A program made the translations under genes and the position numbers. Shown here piece by piece: positions 1 through 4,949 of a stretch of DNA of 5,454 bases (positions within the stretch are counted from its first letter, which is position 1; each line of letters opens with the position of its first letter). The notes under the pieces are model-generated. The model was not told where the DNA came from. It did no database searches and worked only from the letters and a program-made list of their open reading frames with translations. The stretch comes from an uncultured Eubacteriales bacterium (GTDB lineage Bacteria > Bacillota > Clostridia > Peptostreptococcales > Anaerovoracaceae): contig CACWYF010000103.1 in the NCBI GenBank assembly GCA_902765035.1, positions 1 to 5,454 of the forward strand, in the 5' to 3' direction.

Positions 1-85
1 ACGCCCGCCGGGAGAGTTCTTTCCGTCCCGTCGGAGACGGGAGGGTTCCGCACTTGGGGAGTCTTTTCGAGGCCGCCGGCCTGTG
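1..85. other. GC-rich non-coding tail downstream of the amylase gene
   Basis: This stretch is about two thirds G+C by hand count, clearly richer than the gene gaps elsewhere in the window. It holds three tight stem-loops, each with a 3-base loop: 7-bp arms at 26-32 and 36-42, 5-bp arms (AGGCC/GGCCT) near 70-83, and 3-bp arms near the left edge (CCC-GCC-GGG). None is followed by a T-run on either strand, so none is a standard intrinsic terminator. Several frames stay open only because the sequence is GC-rich, and no start codon with a ribosome binding site was found. It may be the 3' trailer of the amylase mRNA or the edge of a structured RNA lying further left. I do not recognise it. Confidence 0.4.
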
Positions 86-1666
86 TCACCGGAAGCTCCT
101 GACCCAGTTCAGGAGTGAGTCTCTGTATACGTTATCTGTAACATCCTGCTTCATCCTGTCGGTCACAGGCCCGTTTGCGGCCATTTTCGCGAGTATCTCA
201 GCCTGTAGCTCCTCCACTGTCATCTCTTCATAAGGTTTCGATGGATCAGCCGCTCTCTGAGGTTCATGATGAGAAGCCTCCTGCTGGACTGCAGCTTCAT
301 CCGGCTTGATTGTTTCATTCTTTACTGTCTCCCTCAGCGGAGCATAGTCAGTACTTCTGTCTTCAGGAATCCATATCTCACCTGAACATCCGTGTATGCT
401 TACATTCAGTCTTCCGTTCTCAGCGGATACCCTTCCGCCGAGAAGTGCTCCTCTGTAGCTGCCTTCTCCCGGCAGGTCAAAATACGCATCGCTGTCACTG
501 TTATTGACGCATATAAGCACGTCTCCTCTCGCGAATGCGTACTGTGTCGTCGTCAGCTGCAGCTCCCTGTAGCCGCCGTATGTAAGAGCATTCTCCTCCT
601 GATGTATCTTTCCAAGCGCCCTGACAAGCTCATAGCAAGCGTTATCCTCCAGCTCTTCAAGATGGAGTTCCGGTCTGAGAGATGCATCAGAGCCCCGCTC
701 TTTTCTCCCCTCTATGCCGTATTCGGAACCGTAATAGACTGACGGAATACCCGGCAGTGTATAGAGAAGAACGTGGACCGGTGTGAAATGTCTCTTATCC
801 CTGAGCCTTGTCCATATTCTCTCAACATCGTGGTTGTCAACGAAGTTATACAGCCTGAGGCCGCGGAGACCCATGTCCTCCTGACGCTTTACCGTGTGTG
901 CGATCTCAAAGTAGTTGTGGTCATTGTGGGCGCTGTACAGAGCCTTGTGAAGATGGTAGTTCGTTACCGAATGAAGGGTATTGTCGTTGGCCCATCTTGA
1001 ATACTCACCGTGGATGACCTCACCCATCAGCCAGAAATCCTCTTTGACCGAGTCTGCGAGCCCTCGCAGAGCTTTCATGAAGTCAAAGTCCAGAACATCA
1101 GCAGCATCAAGGCGCAGACCGTCTATATCGAACTCGCTGACCCAGAATCTGACGGTATCAAGGATGTAATCACGTACCTCCGGATTGCGCTGATTCAGCT
1201 TGACAAGTAAATTATATCCGCCCCAGTTGTCGTATGAGAACCCATCCCCGTACTCATTGTCTCCGTAGAAGTTTACATTGCAGTACCAGTCTCTGAAACG
1301 CGAGTTTTCCCTGTTCTCCTGCAGGTCTCTGAACGCAAAGAAGTCTCTTCCTGTGTGGTTGAACACTCCGTCCAGGATCACTCTGATGCCGTTCTCATGG
1401 CATATCCTTACATACTCTCTCAGGTCCTCATTAGTGCCGAGTCTAGAGTCTACAGTACGGTAATCGGTCGTTTCATAGCCGTGTCCTACGGACTGGAAAA
1501 GCGGTCCTATATACAGGGCATTGCACCCCGTCTCTCTTATATGCTCTATCCACGGGATCAGCGATGCAAGTCTGTGTACCGGTTCACCGTAGTCATTCTG
1601 CACCGGCGCTCCGGACAGTCCCAGCGGATATATGTGATAGAAAACAGCTTCATCATACCAGCTCAT
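86..1666 (-). CDS. GH13 alpha-amylase family enzyme, neopullulanase/cyclomaltodextrinase-like, cytoplasmic
   Basis: A 526-residue glycoside hydrolase family 13 enzyme, expected to hydrolyse alpha-1,4 (possibly alpha-1,6) bonds in maltodextrins inside the cell; there is no signal peptide. The (beta/alpha)8 barrel starts almost at the N-terminus (AVFYHIYPLG, residues 7-16), so the N-terminal CBM34 domain of classical neopullulanases is absent. Conserved GH13 regions are complete: region I DGVFNH (99-104), region II GLRLDAAD with nucleophile D187 and R185, region III MGEV with acid/base E216, region IV FVDNHD with D280. The region V segment VKLN (155-158) resembles the MPKLN signature of the neopullulanase subgroup. 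A beta domain C covers about 365-435. After it come a charged, Ala/Glu/Gln-rich linker (about 440-478) and a predicted helical tail (about 479-526). The ATG at 1666 fits the start of the fold, but the nearest Shine-Dalgarno-like AAGGAAAGG lies about 14 bases upstream, which is long. Exact specificity is undetermined. Confidence 0.9.
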   Translation of the reverse strand: MSWYDEAVFYHIYPLGLSGAPVQNDYGEPVHRLASLIPWIEHIRETGCNALYIGPLFQSVGHGYETTDYRTVDSRLGTNEDLREYVRICHENGIRVILDGVFNHTGRDFFAFRDLQENRENSRFRDWYCNVNFYGDNEYGDGFSYDNWGGYNLLVKLNQRNPEVRDYILDTVRFWVSEFDIDGLRLDAADVLDFDFMKALRGLADSVKEDFWLMGEVIHGEYSRWANDNTLHSVTNYHLHKALYSAHNDHNYFEIAHTVKRQEDMGLRGLRLYNFVDNHDVERIWTRLRDKRHFTPVHVLLYTLPGIPSVYYGSEYGIEGRKERGSDASLRPELHLEELEDNACYELVRALGKIHQEENALTYGGYRELQLTTTQYAFARGDVLICVNNSDSDAYFDLPGEGSYRGALLGGRVSAENGRLNVSIHGCSGEIWIPEDRSTDYAPLRETVKNETIKPDEAAVQQEASHHEPQRAADPSKPYEEMTVEELQAEILAKMAANGPVTDRMKQDVTDNVYRDSLLNWVRSFR

Positions 1667-1703
1667 TTATTTTATATATTCCTTTCCTTGGTTCTGAAAT
1701 GCG

Positions 1704-1724
1704 GATACCGGACCTGCCGGCATC
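1704..1724 (-). other. Stem-loop in the amylase 5' leader
   Basis: On the minus strand GATGCCGG and CCGGTATC form an 8-bp stem (one G-U pair) around a 5-base loop. If transcription starts just downstream of the candidate -10 at 1732-1737, the hairpin would sit at the very 5' end of the amylase mRNA, where such structures can protect against decay. The role is inferred only from position. There is no T-run, so it is not a terminator. Confidence 0.35.
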
Positions 1725-1731
1725 TATCTAT

Positions 1732-1769
1732 AGTATATTCCAGTCTGTCAATGACAGAAAGTCATGTCA
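1732..1769 (-). promoter_or_regulatory. Candidate amylase promoter with overlapping operator-like palindrome
   Basis: A -10-like TATACT (5 of 6 to consensus) lies at 1732-1737. Directly upstream is a perfect inverted repeat, TCTGTCA-A-TGACAGA, at 1744-1758. A second TGTCA at 1765-1769 adds a third copy of the TGTCA/TGACA element. The palindrome contains a perfect minus-strand TTGACA (1746-1751), but that is too close to TATACT to act as its -35; its best partner at 15-17 bases is a poor -10. The palindrome would lie in the spacer of the TATACT promoter, a typical place for repressor binding. The regulator is unknown. This does not look like the CG-centred sites of LacI-type sugar repressors. 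Confidence 0.35.
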
Positions 1770-1783
1770 TCGCAGAACATAAA

Positions 1784-1813
1784 GCTCCGGGAACAAACGA
1801 GCACTCCCGGAGC
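1784..1813 (-). terminator. Stem-loop terminator of the pyrBI operon
   Basis: A perfect 9-bp GC-rich stem (GCTCCGGGA with TCCCGGAGC) encloses a 12-base loop, 34 bases after the pyrI stop codon. On the minus strand it is followed by TTTATGTTC, a short and interrupted T-run; on the plus strand a TTTT follows a few bases after the stem. It most likely ends pyrBI transcription, and may also block antisense transcripts. The weak T-run means some read-through toward the amylase gene is possible. Confidence 0.6.
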
Positions 1814-1847
1814 AGCTTTTCTGATTGATCGTATATGCGAAAACCAT

Positions 1848-2273
1848 TTACTGAAAGTCAGTATGCAGGGTATCGCAGTATACGCATCTGTATTTTCTTG
1901 TTTCCCTGTCGGCCAGTCTGAATCTGTGCTCGATTCCCTCTTCCACAGATGTGATGCATCTCGGGTTGCGGCACCTGATGACATTTGTCAGTACTTCAGG
2001 CAGTTCGAGATGGATCTTCTCCAGGAGCTTCCTGTCCTTGATCCTGTTGACTGTGATGTTCTCATCCATATATCCCAGGGTGTTGCAGTCGATAGGAATG
2101 TCACCGTCTATCTTGATGATATCCTTGTATCCGTATTTCGTGCTTTCGACTCTCTGGATGATCGCTACGGTGCAGTCTGCCTTGTCGAGCTTGAGGAAAT
2201 TGTATATCTCAAGACCTGTGCCGGCCTTGATGTGATCTATGACATATCCTGTGTTCACACCATCAATATTCAT
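1848..2273 (-). CDS. Aspartate carbamoyltransferase regulatory subunit PyrI
   Basis: The 141-residue regulatory chain of aspartate transcarbamoylase. In the family it binds CTP/ATP in its N-terminal domain and joins PyrB trimers into the allosteric holoenzyme, giving feedback control of the first committed step of pyrimidine synthesis. The N-terminal allosteric domain covers about residues 1-95 (GTGLEIYNFL, YGYKDIIKID, NTLGYMDENITVNRI). The C-terminal zinc domain has all four expected cysteines in the family spacing: C101 and C106 (CRNPRC), C130 and C133 (CVYC). The length is slightly below the roughly 150 residues of the enterobacterial protein, with a shorter N-terminus. The ATG at 2273 follows pyrB by 10 bases and has a strong GGAGGT ribosome site that overlaps the pyrB stop codon, so the two subunits should be made together. 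A terminator follows. Confidence 0.96.
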   Translation of the reverse strand: MNIDGVNTGYVIDHIKAGTGLEIYNFLKLDKADCTVAIIQRVESTKYGYKDIIKIDGDIPIDCNTLGYMDENITVNRIKDRKLLEKIHLELPEVLTNVIRCRNPRCITSVEEGIEHRFRLADRETRKYRCVYCDTLHTDFQ

Positions 2274-2278
2274 TTCCT

Positions 2279-2286
2279 ACCTCCTA
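2279..2286 (-). promoter_or_regulatory. pyrI ribosome binding site overlapping the pyrB stop codon
   Basis: On the minus strand the bases TAGGAGGT contain both the TAG stop of pyrB (2286-2284) and the GGAGGT Shine-Dalgarno of pyrI (2284-2279), which lies 5 bases before the pyrI ATG. Ribosomes finishing pyrB are placed on the pyrI start. This supports translational coupling and balanced synthesis of catalytic and regulatory chains. Confidence 0.8.
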
Positions 2287-3204
2287 TTTCAGCCCCAGCA
2301 GATACAGTATAAGCGCCATTCTTATGTATTTTCCCATCAGAGCCTGATAGAAATAGCATGCTCTCGGGTCATCATCGACATCCTTGGCTATCTCGTTTAC
2401 CCTAGGCAGCGGATGCAGGATGGCGAGGTCCTCCTTGGCCGGGTCGAGCATTTCACGTCTCAGGATGAAGCTGTCCTTCAGCCTTATGTAGTCCTCTTCA
2501 TTGAAGAATCTCTCCCTCTGGACTCTTGTCATATACAGGATATCCAGTTCAGGAATGGCCTCATCAAGTGATCTTACCTCTTTCCATTCAACGCCTGCCT
2601 CGTCAAGAGTATCCTTGATGTAATCCGGAAGTTCCAGCTCTTCAGGCGAGATCATGACATACTTTATATCATCATATCTGAGAAGAGCGTTGATCAGGGA
2701 ATGAACTGTCCTGCCGAATTTGAGGTCACCGCACATGCCTATGGTATAGCCTCCCAGGCTGCCCTTCTTGCGGTGTATCGTCATCAGGTCAGTCAGAGTC
2801 TGTGTAGGATGGAAGTGTCCGCCGTCTCCTGCGTTGATAACAGGAACCGAAGCATACTGGGCGCCGACAAAAGGCGCACCTTCCTTCGGGTGCCTCATGG
2901 CTATGATATCTGCATAACAGCTGGCCATGACTATGGTGTCCGCGACACTCTCACCCTTGGATGTCGAGCTCGATGATGCCTGATCAAATCCGAGGACATT
3001 GCCGCCGAGCTCCATCATGGCTGCTGTAAAGGACAGCCTTGTTCTCGTGCTCGGCTCAAAGAAAAGCGTAGCCAGCTTTTTATGAGCGCACATGTCCTGA
3101 TATTTGACCGGATCTGCGATGATGTCATCTGCGATCTCAATAAGATGATCGATCTCTGCAGCCGACAGGTCGGTTATATTGATAAGGTTTCTGTGATCTC
3201 CCAT
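2284..3204 (-). CDS. Aspartate carbamoyltransferase catalytic subunit PyrB
   Basis: The 306-residue catalytic chain, which condenses carbamoyl phosphate with L-aspartate to N-carbamoyl-L-aspartate in the cytoplasm, the second step of UMP synthesis. All family signatures are present and intact: the carbamoyl-phosphate motif [12 protein letters not shown] (48-59), the mobile loop SSTSKGES with K83, HPTQ (132-135), the aspartate-binding TRVQRER (226-232) and LHPLPRV (263-269). Length equals the usual bacterial PyrB paired with PyrI. The ATG at 3204 is supported by a strong GGGGAGGAG ribosome site 8 bases upstream (3213-3221). pyrI follows 10 bases later. No PyrR-type attenuator or leader peptide can be fitted into the 63 bases between this gene and the upstream gene, so control probably rests on the allosteric PyrI subunit and a promoter in that gap. 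The other pyrimidine genes are not in the window. Confidence 0.98.
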   Translation of the reverse strand: MGDHRNLINITDLSAAEIDHLIEIADDIIADPVKYQDMCAHKKLATLFFEPSTRTRLSFTAAMMELGGNVLGFDQASSSSTSKGESVADTIVMASCYADIIAMRHPKEGAPFVGAQYASVPVINAGDGGHFHPTQTLTDLMTIHRKKGSLGGYTIGMCGDLKFGRTVHSLINALLRYDDIKYVMISPEELELPDYIKDTLDEAGVEWKEVRSLDEAIPELDILYMTRVQRERFFNEEDYIRLKDSFILRREMLDPAKEDLAILHPLPRVNEIAKDVDDDPRACYFYQALMGKYIRMALILYLLGLK

Positions 3205-3239
3205 TCTTCAGTCTCCTCCCCTGTATAATTATCCCGGTT

Positions 3240-3260
3240 ATTCTATCACACGGATGACAG
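3240..3260 (-). promoter_or_regulatory. Candidate pyrB promoter (extended -10) overlapped by an imperfect palindrome
   Basis: TGATAGAAT at 3240-3248 matches the extended -10 pattern TGn-TATAAT at all but one base. It would give a leader of about 28 bases ending in the pyrB ribosome site. No good -35 is visible at 17 bases. Overlapping it, minus-strand CTGTCA and TGATAG (3243-3260) can pair across a 6-base loop with one G-U. This may be an operator or a weak hairpin. No terminator separates the upstream gene, so read-through into pyrBI is also possible. Confidence 0.35.
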
Positions 3261-3267
3261 ATTTTGA

Positions 3268-4593
3268 TTACTTTGACTCAAAGATCTCCACTATAGTCTT
3301 TTCTGTTCCGACCATACCCGGGGATGCGATGAGTCCCATGTTGCGCATGGTGTCTTCAGGTGTCTTTCCGTTGATGCCGTGCTCATTATAGATGTATACA
3401 CCGTTCATCGCAAGCTCGACTGACTGATATGCTGCGTCGACAGCAGCGATGCCCTTCATCGTGCATCCCTGGTTGCCGCCGTCACAGATCATTCCTGTGA
3501 TGCTGCTTGCCATGTTATTGAGAGTGTGTGCCATCATATCGACAGTGCCGCCTCTGAGATATACCAGAGCGCATGCCATGCCTGATCCTGCAGCTATGGC
3601 GCATCCGCAGAACGCAGACAGCTTGCCTGAGTATTCCTTTATATATGTGCATACAAGGTAGCTGAGCGCTGTTGCGCGCAGCAGCTGCTCCATCGAATAG
3701 TGATTGACGCAGTATGCCGCATACAGAGGCATTGTAGCAATGATGCCGTGAGCACCTGAACCTGTGATGCTCATTGCCGGCTTGTCAAGGCCGATAACTC
3801 TCGCCTCTATCGCACCGTTGCACATGAGAGATGCTGTCTTCTGTTCATCATCTGAAACCAGCTTGTCCCCGTTTTTCTTCTTCAGCATCGGGCCGAAAGT
3901 GGTCTTGTCACTTCCGAGGCCTTCCATCAGGAGCGCCAGGTTGGTGACATATGCCTCACCGATGAATGTTATCTCTTCAAGGTCTACTGTATCCGCATAC
4001 GCGACCAGCTGTGCCAGAGTGTATCTGTGAATCAGCTTATCCTCTGATTCACTCTTGCTGATCGCATCGCTGATGGATCCTGTCTGTACGGTTCCGTTTG
4101 AGCCTGTGCCTTCATCCCCTTCATCAGCCTGTCCGTATACGACCTCACCGTTTACGGTGATGCAGACTATGTTGGTGTGTGAGTCTCTGATAGTAACGAC
4201 CGCTTTGTCCTCAGTCGTTTCAACGGTTGCCTCAATGAAAATACGGCTCGTGATACCGCTCATAGATACTTTCACAAGGCCCTCATCTACCAGTGCAAAG
4301 GCAGCCTCATTGTCTTCAGGCGTAACTCCCGCAAGAGACTCGAGGCCCTTATCAGAATCCCCTGCTACATATCCGAGTGCTGCAGCATACATGCTTCCCA
4401 CCTTGCTGCTTCCCGGGATGCCGCATGTAAACGCATTTTTGTACATGCCGCTGTTCATCTCAACATGCACGCCTACAAGATCCCCGTGCGTATACGACTT
4501 TGCCTTAGCTACAGAAAACGCAATCGCGCCAGGCTCTGTTACCCCAAGAGCCGGCTTCATGTCGTTCTTAAGAAGCATTGTCAGTTCATGCAT
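3268..4593 (-). CDS. UPF0597 / CyuA (YhaM)-like iron-sulfur protein, L-cysteine desulfidase or L-serine dehydratase-alpha family
   Basis: A 441-residue member of the family that includes E. coli CyuA/YhaM and archaeal L-cysteine desulfidase, which use a [4Fe-4S] cluster to split L-cysteine to pyruvate, ammonia and sulfide; the fold is shared with the L-serine dehydratase alpha domain. Seen here: GITSRIFIEA (113-122), a glycine-rich ITGSGAHGIIATMP (276-289), CGCAIAAGSG with C329/C331, and ICDGGNQGCTMK with C370 and C377, the expected cluster ligands. The N-terminal motif reads PALGVTEP (14-21): the cysteine expected after LG, the proposed catalytic residue of the archaeal enzyme, is valine (GTA codon). 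Substrate and activity are therefore uncertain and I give no symbol. The start at 4593 has GGAGGG 7 bases upstream. A longer reading from a TTG at 4677 was rejected because the likely promoter lies inside it. It is followed by pyrB after 63 bases. Confidence 0.88.
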   Translation of the reverse strand: MHELTMLLKNDMKPALGVTEPGAIAFSVAKAKSYTHGDLVGVHVEMNSGMYKNAFTCGIPGSSKVGSMYAAALGYVAGDSDKGLESLAGVTPEDNEAAFALVDEGLVKVSMSGITSRIFIEATVETTEDKAVVTIRDSHTNIVCITVNGEVVYGQADEGDEGTGSNGTVQTGSISDAISKSESEDKLIHRYTLAQLVAYADTVDLEEITFIGEAYVTNLALLMEGLGSDKTTFGPMLKKKNGDKLVSDDEQKTASLMCNGAIEARVIGLDKPAMSITGSGAHGIIATMPLYAAYCVNHYSMEQLLRATALSYLVCTYIKEYSGKLSAFCGCAIAAGSGMACALVYLRGGTVDMMAHTLNNMASSITGMICDGGNQGCTMKGIAAVDAAYQSVELAMNGVYIYNEHGINGKTPEDTMRNMGLIASPGMVGTEKTIVEIFESK

Positions 4594-4639
4594 GATCAGT
4601 CCCTCCGTTTCAGCCCCTCTTGTATTCAATATTTTCAAT

Positions 4640-4648
4640 AGTATACCA
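4640..4648 (-). promoter_or_regulatory. Extended -10 promoter for the CyuA-like gene
   Basis: Minus-strand TGGTATACT matches TGn-TATAAT at all but one base. It lies about 47 bases before the chosen start codon in an AT-rich gap, just after the tRNA-Sec terminator. The -35 region (T-rich) is weak, as is usual for extended -10 promoters. A TTGACT at 4672-4677 is too far upstream (26 bases) to be its partner. The promoter supports the 4593 start. Confidence 0.5.
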
Positions 4649-4681
4649 TATATATGTGATGAAAAAATAACAGTCAAAACT

Positions 4682-4706
4682 AAAAAAACTCATCATTTCT
4701 GATGAG
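4682..4706 (-). terminator. Intrinsic terminator after tRNA-Sec
   Basis: A perfect 7-bp stem (CTCATCA/TGATGAG) capped by a GAAA tetraloop is followed at once by seven T residues on the minus strand. It begins 13 bases after the CCA end of the tRNA. This is a textbook Rho-independent terminator that ends the selC transcript and separates it from the CyuA-like gene. Confidence 0.9.
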
Positions 4707-4719
4707 ATGATATCTTGTC

Positions 4720-4817
4720 TGGCGGGAGTATGTGGGAATCGAACCCACCCGGGAGGCTCCTAACCCCCTGCAAACGGTTTTGAAGACCGCGAGGCACACC
4801 AGCACCTATCTACCCCC
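4720..4817 (-). tRNA. selC: Selenocysteine tRNA, anticodon TCA
   Basis: A 98-base tRNA including an encoded CCA end. It shows the hallmarks of bacterial tRNA-Sec: a 6-bp D stem (AGGTGC/GTGCCT) closed by a 4-base loop TGGT, an anticodon loop CTTCAAA with TCA (4783-4781) that reads UGA, a long variable arm of about 25 bases, a T arm GTGGG-TTCGATT-CCCAC and discriminator G73. The acceptor stem is 8 positions long; seven pair (one G-U) and the eighth is a G-A mismatch. It implies the organism carries SelA, SelB and SelD and decodes UGA as selenocysteine in some genes, none of which I can identify here. Its own terminator follows, and a long hairpin lies 9 bases upstream of its 5' end. Confidence 0.95.
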
Positions 4818-4826
4818 ATGATTTCC

Positions 4827-4883
4827 GGCAGCATATATTTGCCACATACCTACGCACTATGGCATGTGGCAAATACAGCTGCC
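4827..4883 (-). repeat. Long inverted repeat (23-bp hairpin) directly upstream of tRNA-Sec
   Basis: Bases 4827-4850 pair with 4861-4883 around a 10-base loop (4851-4860). There is one bulged base (4833) and two imperfect positions (4835/4876 and 4848/4863). Read on the minus strand both imperfect positions become G-U pairs, so the fold is better as RNA in the sense of the tRNA than on the plus strand, where they are A-C mismatches. The structure starts 66 bases after the glutamate synthase stop and ends 9 bases before the tRNA. No T-run follows on the minus strand, so it is not a normal terminator. A promoter-like pair, TTGGCA (4880-4885) and CATAGT (4856-4861, 18-base spacer), lies inside it, so it could instead be a DNA operator for selC. 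Function unknown. Confidence 0.7.
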
Positions 4884-4899
4884 AAAAGTTTTTCAGGAG

Positions 4900-4925
4900 A
4901 TACGTATTTATGGATAAGTACGTAT
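4900..4925. repeat. 26-bp near-perfect palindrome between the glutamate synthase gene and tRNA-Sec
   Basis: The two halves, beginning ATACGTA and ending TACGTAT, are complementary at 11 of 12 positions around a central GG; the remaining position is T-G. The centre is too tight for a full hairpin but suits a dimeric DNA-binding protein, or a shorter stem with a 4-base loop. It begins 24 bases after the stop codon of the gene ending at 4950. No T-run follows on the minus strand, so it is unlikely to be that gene's terminator. Confidence 0.5.
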
Positions 4926-4949
4926 TAAATGGACTGATAAATATATAGC

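Noticed and set aside
1..88. The TGA that ends the amylase gene could be read as selenocysteine, since the genome has tRNA-Sec and the frame stays open for 28 more codons to the window edge.
   Set aside because: The protein already ends in a complete-looking tail (LLNWVRSFR), the following codons look like GC-rich spacer, no cysteine-type active site is expected there, and no convincing SECIS-like stem with a suitable apical loop could be placed just after the TGA.
1748..1984. Minus-strand open frame of 78 codons overlapping the 3' end of pyrI.
   Set aside because: It overlaps the confident pyrI gene in another frame, runs through the pyrBI terminator, and has no recognisable domain.
3205..3267. 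PyrR-type attenuator or leader peptide ahead of pyrB.
   Set aside because: The gap is only 63 bases and lacks the anti-terminator/terminator pair, a PyrR-binding loop or a T-run; only a weak imperfect dyad is present.
4594..4677. Longer version of the CyuA-like protein starting at a TTG at 4677 (28 extra residues).
   Set aside because: The extra residues do not belong to the family N-terminus, the TTG lacks a ribosome site and sits just after the terminator T-run, and the extended -10 promoter lies inside the extension. The ATG at 4593 has GGAGGG at good spacing.
4055..4702. Plus-strand open frame of 215 codons opposite the CyuA-like gene, and other long plus-strand frames opposite the amylase, pyrBI and glutamate synthase genes.
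   Set aside because: These are antisense shadows of well-supported minus-strand genes; their translations are low-complexity, rich in Ser/Thr/Pro, and match no family I know.
4720..4817. The tRNA gene as a possible integration site of a mobile element.
   Set aside because: No integrase, no repeated 3' tRNA segment and no phage or plasmid genes are visible; the neighbouring repeats are on the 5' side and show no direct-repeat flanks.
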